A stretch of DNA of 6,059 bases. Origin: DASUZB01 sp036377075 (GTDB taxonomy: Bacteria; Actinomycetota; CALGFH01). Where the stretch lies: NCBI GenBank assembly GCA_036377075.1, contig DASUZB010000215.1, forward strand, positions 1-6,059. The letters are read 5' to 3'. Every line of letters starts with the position of its first letter. The first letter of the stretch is position 1. The notes under the pieces are model-generated. The model was given only the letters and a program-made list of their open reading frames with translations, was not told the origin of the DNA and did no database searches. Below, piece after piece: positions 1 through 5,084 of this stretch. Both the position numbers and the translations under genes were made by a program.

Positions 1-2016
1 CATGACCTTGAGGGCCTCGTCCCAGCGGCCCTGGCTGCGCAGGGCCATGGCCAGGCGCTCGACCAGCTCGGCCAGGGTCTCCCGGTCCCGTTCACCGGGG
101 CCGGCTTCGCGCTCGAGCAGGGCCACGGCCCGGGCGAAGTGGTCGGCCGCCTCGGCGTAGGCGGCCGTGTCCATCGCCCGGTCGCCGGCCATGCGCAGGT
201 AGCGCACCAGCCGGCCGTCCCGCCCGCCAGCCCCGCCCTGGGCCAGGTGGTAGGCCAGGTCGGCGGCGTGCGTCTCCAGGTCGCCGGCGTGGAGCTGCTC
301 GAGAGCGTCGGCGATGGCCAGGTGCAGCCGGCGCCGGCGGACGGTGGAGGTGTCGGCGAGCAGGGTCTGGCGGATCAGCTCGTGCACGAAGGCGTAGCTG
401 GACGCCTCGTTCTTGGAGGGCATGATCAGCCGCGCCCGCTCGGCCTCGTCGAAGGCGTCGAGCAGGTCGGCGCCGGGCTCGCCGGCCACCCGCTCGACCA
501 GGTCGAGCTCGAACACCCGGCCCCGCACGGCGGCCGCGACCAGCGCCCGCTGGGTGGCCTCGGACAGCCGGGCCAGCCGCTCCCCGACGACCATCCGGAC
601 GCTGGAGGGCACCTCCAGGTCCTCGACGCGCAGGTCGCCGCGGAACTGGCCCTTGTCGTCGAACAGCACCCCCGACTCGGCCAGGTGCAGGTAGAGCTCC
701 TCGGCGAAGAACGGGTTGCCCTCGCTCTGGGCATAGATGCCACGGACAAGGGCCGCCGGCGGCCGTTGCCCGGTCAGGCCGGCGACCAGCGCGGCCACGC
801 CGTCGCGGGTCAGCGGGCGCAGGGTGATCCGGGTCACCCGCCGCTCACGCACCAGCTGGTTGAGGATGCGGGCCAGCGGCGAGGACGGCTCGACCTCGTC
901 GTCCCGGAAGGTGCCGACGAGCATGACCGGCATGTCGGCCAGGTGCGGGGCGAGATACTCCAGCAGCAGCAGGGTCGACTCGTCGGCCCAGTGCAGGTCC
1001 TCGAAGACGAGCAGGAGGGGGCGTTCGGTGGCGGCCCGCCCGATGAACTCGCGCATGCTGAGCCACAGGTAGCGCCGGGCCTGCTCGGGCGGCAGGTCCA
1101 GCGGCGCCGGGATCTCGGGGACGACCAGTCGCAGGGCGGGAGCGATCCGGGCGATCTCCGGGGCCGCCTCGCCCAGTGCCTGGCGCAGGGTGGCGGGGCT
1201 GCGCGGCGTCACCATGCCCTGCTCGATCATCTCGGTGAAGGGCAGGTACGGTGCCCAGCTCTCGTCCTGGACGCTGTGACCGGTCAGGACCCGGAGCCCG
1301 CGGGCGTCCGCCTCGGCGTCGATCTCCTGCACCAGCCGGGACTTGCCGACCCCGGCCTCTCCCGAGACCAGCACGAGCGAGCCGTGCCCGACCCGCGCGT
1401 CCTCGACCGCCCGGCGCAGGTCGGCCCGCTCCGGCTCGCGCCCGACGAACGGGGTCTGGCCCGGCCCGATCGCGCCGCCGGCGTCGTCGCGTCCCCACTC
1501 GGCCTCGTACAGGCGCCAGCGGTCGGAGAACCCGCGCAGCCAGTAGAGCCCGCGGTCCACGAACAAGAACGCCCCGGTCGCCTCGACCGCGTCCCGCACG
1601 GCCGCGGTGAGGAGGATCTGGCCGCCGACCGCCTCCGACATGACCCGGGAGGCGGCGTGGACGGCCTGACCGTAGAGGGTGCCGTCGCGCTCGACGGCCT
1701 CGCCGTGGTGCAGCCCGATCCGGACCCGGATGCGGCGGTCCGGGTGGTCCCGCCCGTACCGCTGAAGGCCCTGCTGGATCGCGATGGCGCAGCGCAGGCC
1801 GGCCGCCGGCGAGGGGAAGGTGGCCATAAAGCCGTCGCCGAGGAAGGCCGCCTCGACGCCGCCGTGCGCCCCGATGGCCCGCCGGACGATCGCCTCGTGG
1901 TCGTGGAGGATCTCGTCGGCGACCCGGTCACCGTGCCGGGCCCGGAGCTGGGTCGACCCCTGCACGTCGGTGAACAGGATCGTGATCGGGTGGCCGCCGT
2001 CCCGCGGGCTCGCCAT
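1..2016 (-). CDS. Class III nucleotide cyclase-like domain fused to AAA/AfsR-type ATPase and TPR region (C-terminus beyond window)
   Basis: This is a large cytoplasmic signalling protein with 672 residues visible; the 3' end lies left of base 1. Residues 11-165 form a class III adenylate/guanylate cyclase homology domain that opens ILFTDVQGST. Metal-binding aspartates D17 (FTD) and D61 (LGDG) and the transition-state arginine R124 are present. The usual substrate lysine is A57 (EAAFLGDG), the adenine-recognising aspartate position is T113, and the usual asparagine is H120 (AVHAASR), so cyclase activity or substrate is uncertain. Residues 190-480 are an AAA/STAND-like ATPase, with FVGRE at 190-194, Walker A GEAGVGKS at 219-226 and Walker B LLLVFED at 334-340, followed by LHWADE. 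From about 540 it becomes alpha-helical with TPR-like repeats (AAYAEAADHFARAV near 618-631). The start is ATG 2016, with GTG 2019 directly before it. Neither has a Shine-Dalgarno sequence, so translation may be coupled to the small ORF upstream. The frame stays open upstream and a TTG at 2130 is a less likely start. It probably senses a signal and couples it to transcription or protein interaction; the ligand is unknown. Confidence 0.93.
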   Translation of the reverse strand, partial: MASPRDGGHPITILFTDVQGSTQLRARHGDRVADEILHDHEAIVRRAIGAHGGVEAAFLGDGFMATFPSPAAGLRCAIAIQQGLQRYGRDHPDRRIRVRIGLHHGEAVERDGTLYGQAVHAASRVMSEAVGGQILLTAAVRDAVEATGAFLFVDRGLYWLRGFSDRWRLYEAEWGRDDAGGAIGPGQTPFVGREPERADLRRAVEDARVGHGSLVLVSGEAGVGKSRLVQEIDAEADARGLRVLTGHSVQDESWAPYLPFTEMIEQGMVTPRSPATLRQALGEAAPEIARIAPALRLVVPEIPAPLDLPPEQARRYLWLSMREFIGRAATERPLLLVFEDLHWADESTLLLLEYLAPHLADMPVMLVGTFRDDEVEPSSPLARILNQLVRERRVTRITLRPLTRDGVAALVAGLTGQRPPAALVRGIYAQSEGNPFFAEELYLHLAESGVLFDDKGQFRGDLRVEDLEVPSSVRMVVGERLARLSEATQRALVAAAVRGRVFELDLVERVAGEPGADLLDAFDEAERARLIMPSKNEASSYAFVHELIRQTLLADTSTVRRRRLHLAIADALEQLHAGDLETHAADLAYHLAQGGAGGRDGRLVRYLRMAGDRAMDTAAYAEAADHFARAVALLEREAGPGERDRETLAELVERLAMALRSQGRWDEALKVM

Positions 2017-2063
2017 CACCGCGTGCGGGGCGCGACGGCCGGAGCCCGATGTGGTTCGTGCAT
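2016..2063 (-). CDS. Possible 15-codon leader ORF overlapping the cyclase start
   Basis: An ATG at 2063 is preceded by AAGGTG about four bases upstream and opens a 15-codon frame (MHEPHRAPAVAPRTR). Its TGA shares one base with the cyclase ATG, in the arrangement TGATG. The cyclase start has no ribosome-binding site of its own, which is the situation in which termination-reinitiation coupling is useful. The peptide is basic and Pro/Ala/Arg-rich, has no recognisable family and resembles nothing I know. A 15-codon open frame is common by chance in GC-rich DNA, so only the overlap and the AAGGTG support it. Confidence 0.3.
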   Translation of the reverse strand: MHEPHRAPAVAPRTR

Positions 2064-2126
2064 GGTCACCTTCAGCGTCGATGCCTGGTCTGGAGTATCT
2101 CAGCTTCGCCGAAGGCGTGGACGACT
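2064..2126 (-). promoter_or_regulatory. Short gap upstream of the cyclase gene with a weak -10-like element and a small dyad
   Basis: This stretch lies between the cupin stop and the leader ORF. Read on the minus strand it contains GATACT (2099-2094), matching 4 of 6 bases of the sigma-70 type -10 consensus, but no good -35 box at the right distance. A perfect 5-bp dyad around one base, CTTCGCCGAAG, lies at 2104-2114. A start near 2087 would leave a short leader before the ATG at 2063. The evidence is weak, and read-through from the cupin gene is equally plausible. Confidence 0.2.
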
Positions 2127-2480
2127 TCAAGGTGCCGCGCCGCGCACCGTGCCGCCCCAGTCGAGCAGCCGGCACGGGTCATCGCCCACGACCCAGGCGT
2201 CGTGGCCGGGCGGGATCTCGAACACCTCGCCCGGCGCCAGGTCGAGCGCCGAGCCGTCGTTCATCCGGACGTGCAGCCGCCCCGACAGCACGAAGCCGGT
2301 GTGGAGCAGGGGGCAGCTGTCGGTGCCCATCAGCGGACGGACGTCGTTGGACCAGCGCCACCCCGGCTGGAACGTGGTCAGCCCCACCGGCGTGCCGCGG
2401 ACGTTCACCAGGTGCTCGAACCCGTTGGGGAACCGCGTGGTGTCGTCGGGCTCCTCGAAGGCCCTCGCGAATGCCTCCAT
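2127..2480 (-). CDS. Small single-domain cupin protein
   Basis: A 117-residue protein with the cupin beta-barrel pattern. Its sequence runs from PGWRWSNDV (39-47) through GTDSC (52-56), H60 in LLHTGFVLSGRLHVRMNDG, and PGEVFEIPPGHDAWVVGD (83-100) containing H93. The usual HxH...E first metal motif is not evident, so metal binding would have to rest on H60, H93 and other residues, or may be absent. The start at 2480 is chosen because GGAGGT (2490-2485) sits five bases upstream and the protein then begins MEAFARAFEEPD, as related small cupins do. An in-frame ATG at 2555 would add 25 residues, MTGAALPP..., that look non-conserved. It lies 87 bases after the HD-GYP/LuxR gene and 110 bases before the cyclase, all co-directional. 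This family often binds small ligands or senses, but its substrate is unknown. There are no signal peptide or membrane segments. Confidence 0.88.
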   Translation of the reverse strand: MEAFARAFEEPDDTTRFPNGFEHLVNVRGTPVGLTTFQPGWRWSNDVRPLMGTDSCPLLHTGFVLSGRLHVRMNDGSALDLAPGEVFEIPPGHDAWVVGDDPCRLLDWGGTVRGAAP

Positions 2481-2485
2481 CCCTA

Positions 2486-2490
2486 CCTCC
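2486..2490 (-). promoter_or_regulatory. Shine-Dalgarno sequence of the cupin gene
   Basis: Minus-strand GGAGG, followed by T, lies five bases upstream of the ATG at 2480. This is the strongest ribosome-binding site on the minus strand here and it decides the cupin start in favour of 2480 over the upstream ATG at 2555. Confidence 0.75.
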
Positions 2491-2500
2491 AGTCCTGGGG

Positions 2501-2516
2501 CCCCGACCGTTCGGGG
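2501..2516 (-). terminator. GC-rich hairpin after the HD-GYP/LuxR gene, possible terminator or attenuator
   Basis: CCCCGA (2501-2506) and TCGGGG (2511-2516) are perfectly complementary around a four-base loop, and G-T and G-C pairs can lengthen the stem. It lies 52 bases beyond the HD-GYP/LuxR stop and 21 bases before the cupin start, just ahead of the cupin ribosome-binding site. No T-run follows on the minus strand, so it is not a classical intrinsic terminator. It could act as a U-less terminator, as described in actinobacteria, or as a leader structure reducing cupin expression relative to the gene upstream. Confidence 0.35.
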
Positions 2517-2567
2517 TCTGGTGGCAACCGTAGGCGGGAGGGCCGCGCCCGTCATGAGGAGTTCGCC

Positions 2568-4169
2568 TCAGCGCTGCACGGGCTCCAGCGTGGCCAGCAT
2601 GCCGTGCCGCAGCGCGAACAGCGTCGCCGTCGAGCGGCTGGAGGCGCCGATCTTGGCGTAGATCCGCTCGATGTGGTTGCCCGCCGTCTTGGGGGTGATG
2701 TTCAGGGTGCGGGCCACCTGCCGGGTCGAGGCGCCCCGCGCCACCAGGACGAGCACCTCGACCTCGCGTGGCGTCAGCCCCGCCGGCGCCGCGGGCAGGC
2801 CCGAGCGCCGGTGGCCCGACACCCCGAGCACGACGTCGACGGCGGCGCCGTCGAGCTTGCCGTTGCGGGCCTCGGCCCGCAGCGTCGCGGCCGCGGCCGC
2901 GGCCTTCGGCTCCAGCGCCGGCCGGTGCGGCCGCTCCTCCAGCAGCGCGTGGTAGACGTCGGCCGCCGCCAGGTAGCGGCCCAGCAGGGGGATGTCCGAG
3001 CCCCGGGCCGCGCGATGGTACCCGGAGCCGTCGAGCCGCTCGTGGTGCGACGACGCGATCGCGGCCAGGCCGGCGAGCGCGACCGGTCGGCGCAGCATCC
3101 GCTCGGTGTAGTACGCGTGCAGCCGCACCCGCTCCCGGTCGCCGTCGGTGAGCGGCTCGCGCCGGTCCCAGACGCTGTTGGCGATCGCGGTGCGCCCGAT
3201 GTCGTGCACCAGCCCGGCCCGCCGGATCGTGACCACGTCCCGCTCCGGCATGCCGGCGGCCCGCACGGCACCCGCCGCGAGGTCGGCCACGCCACGCGAA
3301 TGTCCCGAGAACCACGGCGACTTCAGGTCCGCGATGTCGGCGACCACCTCCAGCACCGCGTCGAGCTCCTCCTCGGTCAGCGGCGGCCGGGGCGACGGCT
3401 CCGCGGCGATCACCCGGTCCCAGGGCGTCTCGTCCACGTCCCGGAGGATCTCGGGGGCCGCCCCGGCGAAGGTCGCCGCCAGCTCGGGCCAGAGCAGCTT
3501 GCCGGCGTGACGCCGGGCCATCCCGACCGCGCCCTCGACGCCGTGCAGCCGGTGGTGCACCTCGGCGAAGTCGGCCAGCTGCATCAGCCGCACCGACATC
3601 GGCACGCCCTCCGAACCGATCCGGCGCGGGACGCCCTTCCCGTCCCAGCGGACGAAGGTGTGCGACAGCGCCTCGCCCACCCCTGGAGGCAGGCCGAGCC
3701 GGCGCGCGACCTGCCGGGTGACCGCGCAGTGGGCGAGGAACCTGGCCTCGACCGTCCTCCCGCCGTGGAGGGCGATGCCGGCGGCCGTGCGGGCGCGGAC
3801 CGCCGCCCCGCGGTCGGAGCCGGCCTGCCCGAGCACGTAGACCATCTGGGCGAGCTGCGACGGCCCGACGTGGTACATGCCGGAGCGGAACGCGACGTCG
3901 TCGCCGAACAGCTGGGCCAGCTCGAACGACTCGCCCGTGCAGACGAGGGCGAGCAGGGTCACCCAGTAGGTCTCGGCACGCTGCCGCTCGTCCAGGTCGA
4001 GGCGGTCGGCGAGCCGGAGCGCGATCAGACAGGAGCGCAGCACGTGCTCCATCGGCTGGCCGAGCCCCAGGTCGGTCGAGAAGGAGAGCGCGGCCATCAG
4101 CTCCGAGAGCCGCACGCCCGCCGACCGCCTCGCCGAGACGCCCGGCCGCTCACCCGTCTCCGCCACCAC
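2568..4169 (-). CDS. HD-GYP-type phosphohydrolase regulator with C-terminal LuxR helix-turn-helix
   Basis: A 533-residue cytoplasmic protein. Residues 19-57 (VRLSELMAAL...LGLGQPMEHVLRSC) open a conserved N-terminal half that resembles a degenerate HD-GYP domain, with SHTFVRWDGKG near 169-179 in place of the HHExxDGxGYP signature. A second, better preserved HD-GYP unit covers about 285-415: H290, HDIGR with H322/D323, H351, HH 375-376, DGSGYH at 380-385 and LAAAD ending at D404. The metal-ligand pattern is kept, but HDxGK is HDIGR and GYP is GYH. Residues 464-523 are a LuxR/FixJ-type HTH (LTPREVEVLVL...ITPKTAGNHIERIYAKIG). HD-GYP proteins often hydrolyse cyclic di-GMP; here that is only an inference, and the domain may serve as a ligand sensor that gates DNA binding. 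GTG 4169 is chosen because codons upstream lose the G/C third-position bias and the upstream DNA carries two dyads. GTG at 4166, 4196 or 4274 are alternatives; the frame is open to 4274. Confidence 0.92.
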   Translation of the reverse strand: MVAETGERPGVSARRSAGVRLSELMAALSFSTDLGLGQPMEHVLRSCLIALRLADRLDLDERQRAETYWVTLLALVCTGESFELAQLFGDDVAFRSGMYHVGPSQLAQMVYVLGQAGSDRGAAVRARTAAGIALHGGRTVEARFLAHCAVTRQVARRLGLPPGVGEALSHTFVRWDGKGVPRRIGSEGVPMSVRLMQLADFAEVHHRLHGVEGAVGMARRHAGKLLWPELAATFAGAAPEILRDVDETPWDRVIAAEPSPRPPLTEEELDAVLEVVADIADLKSPWFSGHSRGVADLAAGAVRAAGMPERDVVTIRRAGLVHDIGRTAIANSVWDRREPLTDGDRERVRLHAYYTERMLRRPVALAGLAAIASSHHERLDGSGYHRAARGSDIPLLGRYLAAADVYHALLEERPHRPALEPKAAAAAATLRAEARNGKLDGAAVDVVLGVSGHRRSGLPAAPAGLTPREVEVLVLVARGASTRQVARTLNITPKTAGNHIERIYAKIGASSRSTATLFALRHGMLATLEPVQR

Positions 4170-4225
4170 GCCGTCAGCTTCGCGCCGCGTCGGCACGGTG
4201 TCATCCCGGCTAGCTGCAAAGGCCG

Positions 4226-4241
4226 TTGCCGTGCAGGGCAA
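4226..4241. promoter_or_regulatory. Inverted repeat with 5-bp arms, operator candidate
   Basis: TTGCC and GGCAA are perfect inverted arms around the six-base centre GTGCAG. One base separates it from the stronger dyad on its right, so the two could form a composite site. The regulator is unknown; the neighbouring LuxR-type protein is the obvious candidate for autoregulation. Confidence 0.35.
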
Positions 4242-4242
4242 A

Positions 4243-4259
4243 TCACCCGCCGCGGGTGA
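4243..4259. promoter_or_regulatory. Perfect 8+1+8 palindrome, operator candidate
   Basis: TCACCCGC and GCGGGTGA are perfect inverted arms around a single C, giving TCACCCGCCGCGGGTGA. A 16-base perfect dyad is unlikely by chance in a region of under 200 bases, although G+C richness raises the odds. It sits 78 bases upstream of the lipoprotein ATG and 74 bases upstream of the chosen HD-GYP start, so a dimeric regulator bound here could control both genes. Confidence 0.5.
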
Positions 4260-4326
4260 AGACCACACCCCCACGCCGCCTGCACGATCGCGGGAGAGTT
4301 GCCAACGAGGTCCAGCCGGACGAGCC

Positions 4327-4331
4327 GGAGG
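4327..4331 (+). promoter_or_regulatory. Shine-Dalgarno sequence of the lipoprotein gene
   Basis: GGAGG followed by TCAGC places the ribosome-binding site five bases before the ATG at 4337. This selects 4337 over the in-frame ATG at 4226, which would add 37 residues that do not look like a signal peptide. Confidence 0.75.
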
Positions 4332-4336
4332 TCAGC

Positions 4337-4813
4337 ATGCGTTCCCCCATTCCTGTGAGGCTCCTGCCTCTCGCCATCATCTGCCGGATCGTCACCGCCT
4401 GTGGTGGCTCCGGTGACGACTCCAGCGGCGCAGCCCCGGCCACCACCACCACCACCACCGGGGCGAGCGGGACCACGGCCGCGGCGTCCCAGGCCTGTGC
4501 CGACGCGGCCGCCCTGAAGGCCTCGATGGCCGAGCTCGACCAGATCGACCCACCCTCGGCCGGCAAGGCCGGGATCCAGGCCGCCCTGGACAAGGTCCAG
4601 GCCAACCTGGCCTCGCTCAGGGGCAGCGCCACCGGTCAGTGGGGCAGCCAGCTCACCGAGATGGACGGTGCCGTGCAAGCGCTCAGGACCACCATCGCCG
4701 GGATCGATGGCGACAGCGTGTTGTCGGCCGTGCCGACGATCCTCAGCGACCTCAAGCGGATCGACACCGCCTGGACGGCGTTGCGGCAGCAGATCGACCA
4801 GGACTGCGGCTAG
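4337..4813 (+). CDS. Predicted lipoprotein of unknown function with helical domain
   Basis: A 158-residue protein with an N-terminal lipoprotein-type signal peptide, MRSPIPVRLLPLAIIC then RIVTA, and the lipobox VTAC with Cys22 as the likely lipidated residue after cleavage. An arginine (R17) inside the hydrophobic stretch is unusual and may weaken the signal. Residues 23-51 form a flexible Gly/Ser/Thr/Ala linker with six consecutive threonines (36-41). The mature domain (52-158) is rich in Ala, Leu and Asp and looks entirely alpha-helical. It carries one cysteine at its start (C54) and one at its end (C157), which could form a disulfide holding a helical bundle closed outside the membrane. 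I do not recognise a named family; small exported helical proteins of this look are common in actinobacteria. It is divergent from the HD-GYP/LuxR gene and may share its control region. The start is supported by GGAGG five bases upstream. It is probably anchored to the outer face of the cytoplasmic membrane. Confidence 0.85.
   Translation: MRSPIPVRLLPLAIICRIVTACGGSGDDSSGAAPATTTTTTGASGTTAAASQACADAAALKASMAELDQIDPPSAGKAGIQAALDKVQANLASLRGSATGQWGSQLTEMDGAVQALRTTIAGIDGDSVLSAVPTILSDLKRIDTAWTALRQQIDQDCG
4442..4459 (+). repeat. ACC trinucleotide repeat (six copies)
   Basis: Six uninterrupted ACC codons encode a hexathreonine run in the linker of the lipoprotein. Such short repeats can change length by slippage in whole codons without breaking the frame, so linker length may vary among strains. 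The run also suggests a possible O-glycosylation site, as known for Thr-rich linkers of actinobacterial lipoproteins; that is inference. Confidence 0.7.
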
Positions 4814-5084
4814 TGGTCCCGGTTCCAGATAGCGGTCGGTGAGGCGGCTTCCCGGGCGTTCACCTATCGGTCAGACGCCGTACAGCGGCCTTGAACAGCG
4901 ATCTCGCCCGCAAGAGATGAGGCAGGCCGTATGCCCGCTTCCCATCATCAATGCGGTAGATGTCCCAAGGTGGACAGCCCGGTGCGTGGGCTGGGTGTGG
5001 AGAAGGCGCGCCGCCGCCCGCGTCCCAGGGTCCCAACCGGCTCGCCGAGCCCGCACTGGCAGGGAGCGGGAGAAAGGGACCGTC
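4814..5084 (+). promoter_or_regulatory. Intergenic region upstream of ornithine carbamoyltransferase with several small dyads
   Basis: 271 bases with no convincing gene or tRNA. It contains small perfect dyads: ATCTC/GAGAT (4901-4905 and 4914-4918), GGCA/TGCC (4921-4924 and 4932-4935), TGTCC/GGACA (4961-4965 and 4972-4976) and GGCTCG/CGAGCC around one base (5039-5051). A weak promoter-like pair, TTCACC (4859-4864) and TACAGC (4881-4886), is spaced by 16 bases. I see no clear ARG box and no strong terminator for the lipoprotein gene; a 5-bp pairing GGTGA/TCACC (4838-4842 and 4860-4864) is too weak to call. Confidence 0.35.
5073..5079 (+). promoter_or_regulatory. Ribosome-binding site of the carbamoyltransferase gene
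   Basis: AAAGGGA lies five bases before the ATG at 5085. It is a moderate Shine-Dalgarno match and agrees with the start expected from alignment to the family (MAFNLRNRSFLKELDFTP). Confidence 0.55.

Larger units (their letters stand above)
4170..4336. promoter_or_regulatory. Divergent control region between the HD-GYP/LuxR and lipoprotein genes
   Basis: This holds the 5' sides of two divergently read genes. It has lower third-position G/C than the coding DNA when read in the HD-GYP frame, which argues that it is non-coding. Two adjacent inverted repeats lie at 4226-4259. I find no convincing -10/-35 pair on either strand. If the HD-GYP protein in fact starts at GTG 4274, part of this stretch is coding. 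Confidence 0.5.

Noticed and set aside
139..2661. 840-residue plus-strand open frame
   Set aside because: It is antisense to the cyclase and cupin genes. Its protein is a low-complexity Gly/Arg/Pro/Val mix with no motif, a usual by-product of high G+C at third codon positions.
2179..3315. 378-residue minus-strand frame overlapping the HD-GYP/LuxR and cupin genes
   Set aside because: Out-of-frame shadow rich in Arg, Ala and Gly; the two real reading frames carry conserved domains.
2049..4259. 736-residue plus-strand open frame
   Set aside because: Antisense to the cupin and HD-GYP/LuxR genes, which have clear domains and motifs; no recognisable family in the antisense product.
4097..4678. 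193-residue minus-strand frame across the divergent region and lipoprotein
   Set aside because: Overlaps two better supported genes, is Gly/Arg-rich and lacks motifs and a convincing ribosome-binding site.
4921..4980. ARG box for arginine-dependent repression
   Set aside because: Searched by eye for the ArgR palindrome; ATGCCCG and CAATGC fragments occur but do not form the expected 18-20 bp dyad.
4814..5084. tRNA or small RNA gene in the intergenic region
   Set aside because: No GTTCRANNC T-loop or cloverleaf pairing was found on either strand; only short unrelated dyads.
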